A stretch of 35,711 nt of DNA from RBG-16-66-20 sp964564865 (GCA_964564865.1 CAZMDA010000035.1:1-35711); one strand, 5' to 3'; counted from the stretch's first letter, positions 16,738-24,079 are shown. Program-made: numbers and translations. Notes: generated from the letters alone by a model not told the origin.

Positions 16738-16767
16738 GCGCGGTTCCCTTGCGTGAAATTCCGGCCC

Positions 16768-16795
16768 AGATGGGGGCGGGGCGCGAATTTTAAAG
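16768..16795 (-). promoter_or_regulatory. Sigma-32 heat-shock promoter of htpG
   Basis: On the minus strand CTTTAAA (16795-16789) matches 6 of 7 of the -35 CTTGAAA. After a 13-base spacer CCCCATCT (16775-16768) matches the -10 CCCCATNT completely. It lies about 30 bases before the htpG start codon. Confidence 0.75.
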
Positions 16796-16845
16796 CCTCC
16801 CCCCGGGGCATAATGCGGCCTTCGCCACCCCGGAGCCCCCCCGAA

Positions 16846-17640
16846 ATGCACGCCTGGTCACTCGTCCGCCGCGCCGGACTCGCCCTCCTTGTCGCCTGCG
16901 CCAGCCCGCTCGCCCTCGCCCAGGCCCAGAAAGCCCCCACCGCGGGCTACGAGCCCAAGTCCGGCCAGGAAGGCAAGGACGTGGTCTGGGTTCCCACCCC
17001 GCAGGTGCTGGTGGACAAGATGCTGGACATGGCGCAGGTGAAGCCCGGCGAGTTCGTCATGGACCTCGGCTCCGGCGACGGCCGCACCGTGATCACCGCC
17101 GCCAAGCGCGGCGCGCGCGCCGTGGGCGTGGAGTACAACCCGGACATGGTGGCGCTGTCGCAGCGCAACGCCGAGAAGGAAGGCGTCGCCGGCAAGGCCA
17201 CCTTCATGAAGGCGGACCTGTTCGAGACCGACTTCTCCAAAGCCGACGTCATCACCATGTTCCTGCTGCCCAGCATCAACCTCAAGCTGCGGCCCAAGAT
17301 CCTGGGCCTGAAGCCCGGCACGCGCATCGTCTCCAACAGCTTCGACATGGGCGACTGGGCGGCGGACGAGACCCAGACCATCCCGCAGGACAAGGGCTGC
17401 AACGTGTCCTGGTGCACGGCGCTGCTGTGGATCGTGCCGGCGAAGGTGGACCCGGTGCAGCGCCTGCCGCAGGGCGAGTTCCGCCTGGTGCAGCAGTACC
17501 AGGAGCTCTCCGGCACCGCGCGCATCGAGGGCACCAACCAGATGGTGAAGGGCAAGGTGCGCGGCGAGGACGTCACCCTCAGCGCCGGCGGCAAGACCTG
17601 GAAGGGCAAGGTCCGCGCCGGCCGCCTCGAGCTGAACTGA
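16846..17640 (+). CDS. Signal-peptide-bearing SAM methyltransferase, copy 2
   Basis: 264 residues, the same length as copy 1 and nearly identical through the core: KDVVWVPTPQVLVDKMLDMA, DLGSGDGRT, KADLFETDFSKADVITMFLL. The N-terminal SLVRRAGLALLVACASP is a signal peptide ending ALAQAQ. The C-terminal half after SWCTALLW diverges more (SGTARIEGTNQ). Substrate unknown; the very strong motif I implies SAM binding is retained. CATAAT (16809-16814) is a possible -10, and ATG 16846 is preceded by CGGAG. Copy 3 starts within 20 bases of its stop, so copies 2 and 3 are co-transcribed, divergent from htpG. Confidence 0.9.
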   Translation: MHAWSLVRRAGLALLVACASPLALAQAQKAPTAGYEPKSGQEGKDVVWVPTPQVLVDKMLDMAQVKPGEFVMDLGSGDGRTVITAAKRGARAVGVEYNPDMVALSQRNAEKEGVAGKATFMKADLFETDFSKADVITMFLLPSINLKLRPKILGLKPGTRIVSNSFDMGDWAADETQTIPQDKGCNVSWCTALLWIVPAKVDPVQRLPQGEFRLVQQYQELSGTARIEGTNQMVKGKVRGEDVTLSAGGKTWKGKVRAGRLELN

Positions 17641-17644
17641 AAAA

Positions 17645-17666
17645 CCGGGACGGACCACGATTTTCC
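17645..17666 (+). repeat. REP-like element at start of methyltransferase copy 3
   Basis: GGGACGGACCACGATTTTCC resembles a short interspersed motif I have seen repeatedly in betaproteobacterial genomes, and resembles more weakly the sequence at 21454-21475. It covers the position where copy 3 should have its start codon. Confidence 0.35.
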
Positions 17667-18445
17667 GCGCCGTCCGCCGCGCCGGCCTCGCCTTCCTCCT
17701 GGTCCTCGCCGCCGGGCCGGCGCTCGCCCAGGCCCCGGCCAAGCCCCAACCCTACGAGCCGGTCTTCGGCCAGCCGGGCAAGGACGCGGTGTGGGTGCCG
17801 ACGCCGCAGGCGCTGGTGGACCGGATGCTCGACATGGCGGCCCTCAAGCCCGGCGAGCGGCTGATCGACCTCGGTTCCGGCGACGGGCGCCTGGTCATCT
17901 CCGCCGCCAGGCGCGGCGCGCAGGCCCTGGGCGTGGAGTACGAGCCGCAGCTGGTGGAGTACGCCCGGCGCCTCGCCGAGCAGGAGGGCGTCTCGCACCT
18001 CGCCCGCTTCGCGCGCGAGGACCTGTTCGAGACCGACCTCTCCGGCGCCGACGTCATCACCCTGTTCCTGCTGCGCGACATGAACCTGAAGCTGCGCCCG
18101 AAGCTGCTGGCGCTCAGGCCCGGCACGCGCATCGTCGCCAACACCTTCGACCTGGGCGAGTGGCTGCCCGACCGCTCCGAGAACCTGACCTACGACGACG
18201 GCTGCAACTCCGCCTGGTGCACCGCGTTCCTGTGGACCGTGCCGGCGAAGGTGGCCGGCGTGCACCGGCTGCCGCAGGGCGAGTTCGTCCTCGCGCAGGA
18301 ATTCCAGATGCTCACGGGCAGCGCGCGGATCGACGGGCGCGAGATCGCGGTGGCCGGCAGCGTGCAGGGCGTGGCGGTGACCCTCACCGGCGGCGGCCGC
18401 ACCTGGTACGGCAAGGTCGCGGACGGGAGGCTGGTGCTGGACTGA
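17657..18445 (+). CDS. Signal-peptide-bearing SAM methyltransferase, copy 3
   Basis: The frame aligns with copies 1 and 2 from the signal peptide on: (T)IFRAVRRAGLAFLLVLAAG, then AQAPAKPQPYEPVFGQPG, motif I DLGSGDGRL, REDLFETDLSGADVITLFLL and CNSAWCTAFLW. About 261 residues. The odd point is the start. No ATG, GTG or TTG precedes the signal peptide in frame; the codons at the expected place are ACG (17657) and ATT (17660). GTG 17789 would remove the signal peptide and N-terminal region. Either a non-standard start is used, the gene is translated by coupling from copy 2, or a REP-like insertion has destroyed the start. It is the most diverged copy. A palindrome begins immediately after its TGA. 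Confidence 0.75.
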   Translation, partial: TIFRAVRRAGLAFLLVLAAGPALAQAPAKPQPYEPVFGQPGKDAVWVPTPQALVDRMLDMAALKPGERLIDLGSGDGRLVISAARRGAQALGVEYEPQLVEYARRLAEQEGVSHLARFAREDLFETDLSGADVITLFLLRDMNLKLRPKLLALRPGTRIVANTFDLGEWLPDRSENLTYDDGCNSAWCTAFLWTVPAKVAGVHRLPQGEFVLAQEFQMLTGSARIDGREIAVAGSVQGVAVTLTGGGRTWYGKVADGRLVLD

Positions 18446-18469
18446 AAATGTTACCGATCGGTAACATTT
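18446..18469. repeat. GATCGG palindrome, copy 1
   Basis: A perfect 24-bp palindrome, centred on CGATCG, begins at the base after the stop codon of methyltransferase copy 3. Its core is ATGTTACCGATCGGTAACAT. Two further copies lie at 21496 and 24049. It could fold as a hairpin with a GATC loop flanked by A and T runs, like a weak two-way terminator. Confidence 0.8.
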
Positions 18470-18578
18470 GCCGCCCCCAGGTGCCCGCGACGCGAGAGTA
18501 CAGGGACAGGCCATGCTTCCCTGGCGAGGCCTCCCGGTGCCAGGCGTAGAATCCGACAGATCCGCAAAGGACGCCGCG

Positions 18579-18800
18579 ATGACCGAAGCCGCGAAACACC
18601 TGAGCCGTGAAGCGCGCAAGCTCTCGCCCAACGAGCGGCTCGAACTGGTCGACGACCTGCTGGCGAGCCTGAACGAGGACGCTCCCGGCATCGACGCGCG
18701 CTGGGCGAAGGAGGCCGAGGACCGGCTCGCCGCCTACCGTCGCGGCGAGATCAAGGCCGTTCCGCTGCAAGAGGTGCTGGCGAAGTATCGCGTGAAGTGA
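18579..18800 (+). CDS. Addiction-module antitoxin component
   Basis: 73 residues from ATG 18579 (MTEAAKHLSREARKLSPNER), with AAAGGA upstream. LVDDLLASL and WAKEAEDRLAAYRRGEIKAV are the signature of the 'putative addiction module component' family, small helical antitoxins whose C-terminus wraps the toxin. The stop overlaps the toxin's start (GTGA), the usual arrangement. TAGAAT (18547-18552) is a possible -10. It probably represses its own operon together with the toxin, but no clear operator is seen. Confidence 0.9.
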   Translation: MTEAAKHLSREARKLSPNERLELVDDLLASLNEDAPGIDARWAKEAEDRLAAYRRGEIKAVPLQEVLAKYRVK

Positions 18801-19096
18801 ACGTCCGGTTCCTCGAGGTCGCGGGGCAGGAACTGGACGAAGCGGTCTCCTACTACAACCTGCAGTCCCCCGGCCTTGGCGACGCCTTCGTCCTCGAAGT
18901 CGTTTCCGCCATCGATCGGATCCGCCGGTTTCCAGAGGCGTGGCACCCAATGGGTGACGAAATCCGGCGTTGCCGCCTTCGTCGCTTTCCGCACGGATTG
19001 ATCTATGCCCTGGAAAGCGACGGCATCCTCATCGTCGCGGTCGCGCACGGAAAGCGAGAGCCGAGGTACTGGCGGGACCGGCTACAGGGGCGCTAG
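18797..19096 (+). CDS. RelE/ParE-type toxin
   Basis: 99 residues from GTG 18797, overlapping the antitoxin stop by 4 bases. The family pattern is clear: EVAGQELDEAVSYYNLQSPGLGDAF, AIDRIRRFPEAWHP, then CRLRRFPHGLIYALESDGILIVAVAHGKREPRYWRDR. The C-terminal VAHGKREPRYW is typical of the ParE branch paired with this antitoxin type. It should be either a gyrase poison or a ribosome-dependent nuclease; the branch suggests ParE, but the target is not provable here. The gene is complete, with no truncation. Confidence 0.92.
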   Translation: MNVRFLEVAGQELDEAVSYYNLQSPGLGDAFVLEVVSAIDRIRRFPEAWHPMGDEIRRCRLRRFPHGLIYALESDGILIVAVAHGKREPRYWRDRLQGR

Positions 19097-19131
19097 CGCA
19101 ACCTTGTGCCCGATCCAGACCAAGCCTGAAC

Positions 19132-19440
19132 CTACTTGTAGACGACGATCTTCCCCGCCTCGTTGTCCACCCGCACGTAGCTGTCGTAATAGGTGATGAT
19201 CGGCTCGACGCCGAACTTGGCCTTCATCTTCTGGCGCAACTCCGGCGTGTACCAGGCCTCGGCCGCCTCGCGTGATTCCCAGTAGTAGATGCCGCCGCCG
19301 CCGGCCTCGCCATTGATGTAGTCCTTGCGCAGCAGCCCCTTGCCCTCCAGCGCGCGGAAGGTAGGTGCGGACTCGGTCTGCATCCGGATCGCGTCTTCGC
19401 GCGAGCGGGTGATTGGGATCTGGACCACGACGACGACCAT
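19132..19440 (-). CDS. YdhR-like mono-oxygenase family protein
   Basis: 102 residues from ATG 19440 (MVVVVVQIPITRSREDAIRM), preceded by GGAGG at a 7-base spacing that fixes this start over longer frames. The dimeric alpha/beta-barrel pattern (VQIPI strand, AAPTFR-like helix, GIYYWESREAAEAWY) matches small YdhR/antibiotic-biosynthesis-monooxygenase-like proteins. Such proteins often sit beside oxidative or aromatic catabolism genes, and direct catalysis is seldom shown. It is transcribed away from the GST gene across a 156-base shared promoter region that contains tandem repeats. Confidence 0.82.
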   Translation of the reverse strand: MVVVVVQIPITRSREDAIRMQTESAPTFRALEGKGLLRKDYINGEAGGGGIYYWESREAAEAWYTPELRQKMKAKFGVEPIITYYDSYVRVDNEAGKIVVYK

Positions 19441-19502
19441 CGGATTGCCTCCAGCGGGGAACGTGCCGCAAGCGTACCGCATCGCGACTGGCCGGCGGCC
19501 TG

Positions 19503-19530
19503 CCGTTCCGCACATCCCGTTCCGCACATC
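19503..19530. repeat. Tandem 14-bp direct repeat
   Basis: CCGTTCCGCACATC occurs twice back to back, followed by a partial third unit (CGATTCCG). It lies in the divergent region between the YdhR-like and GST genes, upstream of the GST -35, and could be a regulator-binding array or a slippage duplication. Confidence 0.8.
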
Positions 19531-19540
19531 CGATTCCGAA

Positions 19541-19580
19541 TTGACGCCGCAGGCAGGCCACCCTAAGGTGGACCGTCCAC
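19541..19580 (+). promoter_or_regulatory. GST promoter with palindromic operator candidate
   Basis: TTGACG (19541-19546), a 17-base spacer and TAAGGT (19564-19569) form a sigma-70-type promoter. GTGGAC-C-GTCCAC (19568-19580), a perfect 13-base palindrome, overlaps the -10 and predicted start, where a dimeric repressor would block transcription. Confidence 0.55.
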
Positions 19581-19596
19581 TTTCGCCAGGGAAATC

Positions 19597-20427
19597 ATGC
19601 TGCTGCTGTACCACTACGGCACCGCCGTCTGCGCGGCGAAGGTTCGTATTGTTCTCGCCGAGAAACGCCTGCCCTGGGAGGGCCGCATCGTCCTGCTGGG
19701 GCTCGACGGCGGCAAGCCCGCGCCCGGCATGCTGACGCAGCACGATCCCGAGTACCTGAAGCTCAACCCGAACGGCGTCGTGCCCACGCTGGTGCATGAC
19801 GGCAAGGTGATCATCGAATCCACCGTGATCATGGAGTACCTGGACGACGCCTTCCCGGAGATCCCGCTGCGTCCCGCGGATCCCTACGGGCGAGCGCAGG
19901 TACGGCTGTGGGCGAAGCGCATCGACGAAGGCCTGCACGCCTCGGCCGGGATCCTGATGAACGCGGTGGGCTACCGGCACCGCTACCTGGCGATGGACAA
20001 GGACACCTACGCCAAGTACCTCAGCGAGGTGCGCGACCCGGAGAAGCGCGAGGTGAAGCGCCAGGTGATCGAGCATGGCACCGATGCCGCTCCGGTGGTC
20101 GGCGCACTGCGCAAGTTCCAGCGCATGGTGCTGGACATCGAGGAACGCCTTGCCGACCGGCCCTGGCTGGCGGGCGAAGCCTACACGCTCGCCGATGCCG
20201 CCTATACGCCGTACATGTACCGGCTGGAGACCATGCAGATGTCCGAGCTATGGGAAGCCGGCTGCCCGCGCGTGGGCGAGTGGTTCGCGCGCATCAAGGC
20301 GCGGCCCAGCTTCCACGAGGGCGTGATCGCTCCCGCCGTGGTCGCCAACCTGGAACTGCTGCGCGAGAAGGGCAGGGAACTCTGGCCCCAACTGCGCGGC
20401 AAGCTGCTGCCCGCGGCAGCGCGCTGA
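19597..20427 (+). CDS. Glutathione S-transferase family protein
   Basis: 276 residues. The N-terminal thioredoxin-like domain (1-80) holds LYHYGTAVCAAKVRIVLAEK, NPNGVVPTLVHDG and the glutathione-binding ESTVIMEYLDDAFP. The C-terminal all-helical domain contains the conserved LADAAYTPYMYRLE (N-capping box region). It is longer than the usual 200-230 residues because of an insertion around 125-170 (KDTYAKYLSEVRDPEKREV). It conjugates glutathione to, or isomerises or dehalogenates, an organic substrate in the cytoplasm. A Bug receptor gene follows after 26 bases, so uptake and modification of one compound may be linked. Its promoter carries a palindromic operator candidate. Confidence 0.93.
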   Translation: MLLLYHYGTAVCAAKVRIVLAEKRLPWEGRIVLLGLDGGKPAPGMLTQHDPEYLKLNPNGVVPTLVHDGKVIIESTVIMEYLDDAFPEIPLRPADPYGRAQVRLWAKRIDEGLHASAGILMNAVGYRHRYLAMDKDTYAKYLSEVRDPEKREVKRQVIEHGTDAAPVVGALRKFQRMVLDIEERLADRPWLAGEAYTLADAAYTPYMYRLETMQMSELWEAGCPRVGEWFARIKARPSFHEGVIAPAVVANLELLREKGRELWPQLRGKLLPAAAR

Positions 20428-20453
20428 CCGTCACGCCTTCAGAAGGAGTCATC

Positions 20454-21440
20454 ATGAATATCCGTTCCGTCGTCTCTCGCACCCTCCTCGCGGCCGCCGT
20501 CCTCGCGGGCGCCGGCACATGGGCCAGCGTCGCCTCCGCGCAGGCCTGGCCGTCCAAGCCGGTCACCGTGCTGCTGGGCTATCCGGGCGGCGGCCCGGTG
20601 GACTTCCTCGCCCGGACCCTCACCGAGCGCGTTTCGAAAAGCCTCGCGCAGCCGATGCTCATCGTCTCCAAGCCCGGAGCCAACGAGCGCATCGCCACCG
20701 AGTTCCTGAAGAACCAGCCGGCCGACGGCTACCACATGCAGGTCGTGGTCGTGGCCTTCGCCACCAATCCGATTCTGTTCCCCACCCTGCCCTACGACCC
20801 GGCGAAGGACTTCACGCCGGTCATCCACCTTGCCGACAGTTCGCCCATCCTGAGCGTCAAGGCCGACTCGCCGCTGCGCAATTTCGCCGACCTGGTCGCG
20901 CTGGCGAAGGCGAAGCCGGGCGAAGTCACCTTCGGCTCGCCGGGCAATGCCACCAACAATCACCTGACGATGGAGCTGCTGGGCAGCCTGGCGGGGGTCA
21001 ACTTCACCCACGTACCGTATAAGGGCGACGCCGCCACCATTCCCGAGGTCCTCGGCGGTCGCCTGACGGCGAGCATGAACGCCCTGCCCTCCGTGGTCGG
21101 CCACCTGCAGGGCGGTCGCGTGCGGGCACTGGGCATCAGCAGCCGCGCGCGGCACCCGCGCCTGCCGGAGGTCCCCACCTTCGTCGAGCAGGGCTATCCG
21201 GACGCGGTGTCCGCCACATGGTTCGGCGTCATCGTGCGTAGCGGCACGCCGGCGGACATCGTTGCCCGGATCAACAGCGAGTTCAACGCGGCGCTCGCGA
21301 TGCCGGAGGTGCGCGAGCGCCTGGCCGGCGGCGGCATGACGGCCGTTGGCGGGACGCCGGAACAGTTTGCTTCCCTCATCCGCAGCGACACGGCGCGCTG
21401 GGGACGGGTGATCAAGGAGCGCGGGGTGAAGGTGGAGTAG
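20454..21440 (+). CDS. Bug/TctC tripartite tricarboxylate receptor
   Basis: 328 residues. The signal peptide (SVVSRTLLAAAVLAGAGTWA, cleaved near ASA) is followed by WPSKPVTVLLGYPGGGPVDFLARTL, YDPAKDFTPVIHLADSS, THVPYKGDAATIPEVLGG and LPEVPTFVEQGYPD, all standard Bug features. It is a periplasmic ligand-binding protein for a small carboxylate or related compound. AAGGAG (20443-20448) sets ATG 20454. The position behind GST suggests shared regulation. No TctA/TctB partner is in the window. Confidence 0.95.
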   Translation: MNIRSVVSRTLLAAAVLAGAGTWASVASAQAWPSKPVTVLLGYPGGGPVDFLARTLTERVSKSLAQPMLIVSKPGANERIATEFLKNQPADGYHMQVVVVAFATNPILFPTLPYDPAKDFTPVIHLADSSPILSVKADSPLRNFADLVALAKAKPGEVTFGSPGNATNNHLTMELLGSLAGVNFTHVPYKGDAATIPEVLGGRLTASMNALPSVVGHLQGGRVRALGISSRARHPRLPEVPTFVEQGYPDAVSATWFGVIVRSGTPADIVARINSEFNAALAMPEVRERLAGGGMTAVGGTPEQFASLIRSDTARWGRVIKERGVKVE

Positions 21441-21451
21441 CGTGGTGCTGG

Positions 21452-21475
21452 AATCGGGGACCGTCCCTGATTTCC
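21452..21475 (+). repeat. Hairpin / REP-like element after Bug gene
   Basis: AATCGGGGAC and GTCCCTGATT pair around a very small CG-rich loop and are followed by TTCC. The sequence resembles the REP-like motif at 17645-17666. It could end the GST-Bug transcript. Confidence 0.4.
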
Positions 21476-21495
21476 TGGGCCTGCGGTCGGCCCCG

Positions 21496-21515
21496 ATGTA
21501 ACCGATCGGTTACAT
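21496..21515. repeat. GATCGG palindrome, copy 2
   Basis: ATGTAACCGATCGGTTACAT is a perfect 20-bp palindrome between the convergent Bug and M24 genes. It shares the ACCGATCGGT core with copies 1 and 3, and the single change TTACC to TAACC is compensated on both arms, which points to selection on the dyad. Confidence 0.8.
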
Positions 21516-21524
21516 TCCGGGCCC

Positions 21525-22652
21525 TCAGGCGGCCGCGACGAAGGCCTGGTCGGTGTTGAACTTCGGCGACAGCAGCTCGGGCGCCCCGTCGGTCACCAGG
21601 ATCATGTCCTGCACGTGCCAGAAGTTCACGTGCGGCTCGAGCGCCAGCACCATGCCCGCCTCCAGCAAGTGCTCGCTCTTCCTCCTCAGGATCGGCTCCT
21701 GCTGGTGCCACCAGCAGCCCACGCCGTGGCCGATGAGCATGTGGTGGTCGGGCCAGCCCGCCTTGCGGTACTCGCCCATGGTCCAGGCCCAGAGCTCGTG
21801 CACGTTCGCCCCCGGCCGGCAGCGGTCCATGAGGCCGCGGTGCACTGCCAGGTTGATGGCGTAGTCGCGCTCCTGCTCGGGCGTGGGCCTGCCCACGATC
21901 ACCGTCCGCGACTGGTGGCCGGGGTAGCCCAGCAGGTAGCCCACGTAGTCCGTGCGGATGGCGTCGCCGCGCTCGATCACCATGTCCGACTCGCCGCCGT
22001 AGGGCACCGTATTCCTGAACACGTTGAAGATGCCGTGCGCCCATTCGAAGCCGAGGCGCAGGCAGGCGCCGATGATGTCGGCGTGGACCTTGCGCTCGGT
22101 GTCGCCGGGGCGGATGCGGGAGAAGGCTTCCAGGTACGCGTCGTCCAGCAGGTCGGCGCCCTTGCGGATCAAGGCCACCTCGTCGTCGGTCTTGATCCAG
22201 CGCACCCGGTCCATGAACGCGGTGCAGTCCACCATTTCCAGCCTGGGCGCCGCCTTCCGGACCGTCTCCCAGTGCTGCGCGCTCCAGTAGTCCTTCTCGA
22301 ACCCCACCTTCGCCGCCGCCAGGCCCATCTTCGCCAGCAGCTCGCCCAGCTTCGCGTGCGCCGAGTCCACGTAGGCCTCGTACAGCACGTAGTCGTCGAT
22401 CCAGCCGTCGCGCTCCACCAGCCCGGCGGCGGTCTTGTTGACGAGGATCGCGGGCTTGCCGTTCCTCGGCCAGACCAGCACCACCGGCCGCGTCGAGTCC
22501 GTCAGGTCCATGTGCCGCGCCAGCGTCCCCGGGTACACCACGCCCGACAGGTAGGTGACGTTCTGGCCTGAGCGCAGCACCAGCGCGTCCAGCCCGGCCT
22601 CGTCCATCAGCCGGTTGAGGCGCGGCAGGTTGGCGATGTTCCGCCGCTTCAT
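21525..22652 (-). CDS. M24 (Xaa-Pro peptidase/creatinase) family protein
   Basis: 375 residues from ATG 22652. The N-terminal creatinase domain (1-150) and C-terminal pita-bread domain (155-375) are both complete. Of the five M24 metal ligands, D235, H309 (IGHGVG) and E339 (LALEPHV) are present. The second Asp is H246 (GYPGHQSRT) and the final Glu is Q348 (HVQDMILVT). This resembles metal-independent family members such as creatinase more than true aminopeptidases, so a C-N hydrolase on a small molecule is possible (inference). Its start overlaps the stop of the upstream Bug receptor gene by 4 bases (ATGA), tying the enzyme to uptake of its likely substrate. Confidence 0.9.
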   Translation of the reverse strand: MKRRNIANLPRLNRLMDEAGLDALVLRSGQNVTYLSGVVYPGTLARHMDLTDSTRPVVLVWPRNGKPAILVNKTAAGLVERDGWIDDYVLYEAYVDSAHAKLGELLAKMGLAAAKVGFEKDYWSAQHWETVRKAAPRLEMVDCTAFMDRVRWIKTDDEVALIRKGADLLDDAYLEAFSRIRPGDTERKVHADIIGACLRLGFEWAHGIFNVFRNTVPYGGESDMVIERGDAIRTDYVGYLLGYPGHQSRTVIVGRPTPEQERDYAINLAVHRGLMDRCRPGANVHELWAWTMGEYRKAGWPDHHMLIGHGVGCWWHQQEPILRRKSEHLLEAGMVLALEPHVNFWHVQDMILVTDGAPELLSPKFNTDQAFVAAA

Positions 22653-23611
22653 TGCGGCTCGATGCCGGCGGCCTTGATGACGCGGGCGAACTTGTCCCAC
22701 TCGGCGCGCAGCGCGGCGGTGTACTGCTCCGGCGTCGAGGTGAACACCTCCAGCCCCTGCGCCGCGGCCTTCTCCCGGAAGTCGGCGGAGACGATGATCT
22801 TGTTCACCTCGGCGTTCAGCCGGTCCACGATCGGCTTCGGCGTCCCGCCCGGAGCCAGCAGCCCGAACCACAGGCCGACGTCGAACCCCGGCAGCCCCGC
22901 CTGCGCGAAGGTCGGCACCTTCGGATCCGGGAACGGCGTCTCGCCCGAGATCGCGAGCGCCCTCAGCTTCCCCGCCTTCACGTTCCCCAGCACCGTCGCC
23001 GGGGTCTGGAAGGAAAGCTGCGCCTGCCCGCCCATCACGTCCGCCACCGCCGGGCCCGAGCCCTTGTAGGGAATGTGCACCAGCTTCACCCCGGCCATGC
23101 TGTTGAACATCTCGGTGGCCAGCTGGTTGATCGAGCCGCCCGGCGCCGCGCTGTTCAGCGTTCCCGGCTTCGCCTTCGCCAGCGCGATGAACTCCTTCAA
23201 GTCATTCGCCTGGACTCCGGGATTCACCACCAGGAACAATCCCGTCCGTGCGAGCGTCGCCACCGGCTGGAAATCGTTGATCGAGTGGAACGGCAGCGGC
23301 GTCTTCGTCAGGTGCGGCACCACCACGTGCGAATTGCCCGGCAGCAGCAGCGCGTGGCCGTCCTTGTCCGAGGCGAGCAGCGCCTGGGAGGCGATCACCG
23401 TGTTGCCGCCGGGGCGGTTCTCCACCAGCACGGGTTGACCCAGGGCTTCGCTGAGCTTGGGCCCGAGCGTGCGGGCGAGGATGTCGTTCGTGCCGCCGGG
23501 GGTGAAGGGGATGATGATGCGGATCGGCTTGGTCGGGAATTGCTGGGCTTGGGCTGCGCCGGTGGACAGGGCTAGCGCGGTAAAGGCGAGGATCAGGGGG
23601 CGGAGGTTCAT
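22649..23611 (-). CDS. Bug/TctC tripartite tricarboxylate receptor
   Basis: 320 residues. Signal peptide MNLRPLILAFTALALSTGAA ends near AQA. Bug hallmarks follow: FPTKPIRIIIPFTPGGTNDILAR, GQPVLVENRPGGNTVIASQAL, VHIPYKGSGPAVADVMGG and a C-terminus ending KFARVIKAAGIEPQ. AGGAG 7 bases before ATG 23611 is a strong ribosome site. It is co-transcribed with the M24 homologue that follows. Ligand unknown; the pairing suggests an amide or N-methyl compound if the enzyme is creatinase-like (inference). Confidence 0.95.
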   Translation of the reverse strand: MNLRPLILAFTALALSTGAAQAQQFPTKPIRIIIPFTPGGTNDILARTLGPKLSEALGQPVLVENRPGGNTVIASQALLASDKDGHALLLPGNSHVVVPHLTKTPLPFHSINDFQPVATLARTGLFLVVNPGVQANDLKEFIALAKAKPGTLNSAAPGGSINQLATEMFNSMAGVKLVHIPYKGSGPAVADVMGGQAQLSFQTPATVLGNVKAGKLRALAISGETPFPDPKVPTFAQAGLPGFDVGLWFGLLAPGGTPKPIVDRLNAEVNKIIVSADFREKAAAQGLEVFTSTPEQYTAALRAEWDKFARVIKAAGIEPQ

Positions 23612-23738
23612 GGGGAGGCTCCTGTGGGGGCGGGAGGCCTATCTTGAACCTAGATGGTGGTGCGGTGCAGCAGGTGTTTCGAAAGCGGGCCTTGGAAGAA
23701 CATGGCTCTTTTTCAATACAAAATGAACTGAGCACACC

Positions 23739-24041
23739 ATGGCCAATAGTGAACGAAATCGCCCATCCCGCGTTGGCAGCAAGCTCGAGGACTTCCTTCG
23801 GGAGGAAGGCCGGCTGGAGGAAGCAACCGCTGTCGCGATCAAGCGCGTGCTGGCCTGGGAGATCCAGCAAGCGATTGCGACTGATGGAGTGACGCAGGCG
23901 GAGTTGGCGCGCCGATTGAAGACTACTCGGGCGGTGGTGCGGCGATTGCTGGATGCGGATGATTCGTCGGTGACGTTGACGACGATCAGTCGTGCTGCGA
24001 TTGCGCTTGGGCGGCAGATTGAGCTGAAGCTGGCAGCCTAA
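23739..24041 (+). CDS. XRE-family regulator, orphan antitoxin-like
   Basis: 100 residues. The N-terminus SKLEDFLREEGRLEEATAVA and the helix-turn-helix VTQAELARRLKTTRAVVRRLL, ending SVTLTTISRAAIALGR, match the small XRE proteins that usually follow a HigB/RelE-type toxin gene as antitoxin. Here the 127 bases upstream hold no recognisable toxin, only an unrelated short frame, so it is either an orphan antitoxin or a stand-alone regulator. ATG 23739 has a weak ribosome site, and codons are less GC-biased than in neighbours, suggesting later acquisition. Confidence 0.85.
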   Translation: MANSERNRPSRVGSKLEDFLREEGRLEEATAVAIKRVLAWEIQQAIATDGVTQAELARRLKTTRAVVRRLLDADDSSVTLTTISRAAIALGRQIELKLAA

Positions 24042-24048
24042 CCGTGGA

Positions 24049-24072
24049 AAATGTCACCGATCGGTAACATTT
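24049..24072. repeat. GATCGG palindrome, copy 3
   Basis: A 24-bp palindrome with one mismatched pair (C24055 opposite A24066), otherwise identical to copy 1. It lies between the XRE gene stop and the truncated end of the Bug pseudogene. The 30-odd bases after it (rightward) also resemble those after copy 1. Confidence 0.75.
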
Positions 24073-24079
24073 GTAGGGC

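Noticed and set aside
19503..19530. CRISPR-like array
   Set aside because: Only two abutting 14-base units with no spacers and no cas genes nearby.
23644..23892. Upstream frame as the toxin partner of the XRE gene
   Set aside because: It overlaps most of the XRE gene in another frame and shows no RelE/HigB pattern.
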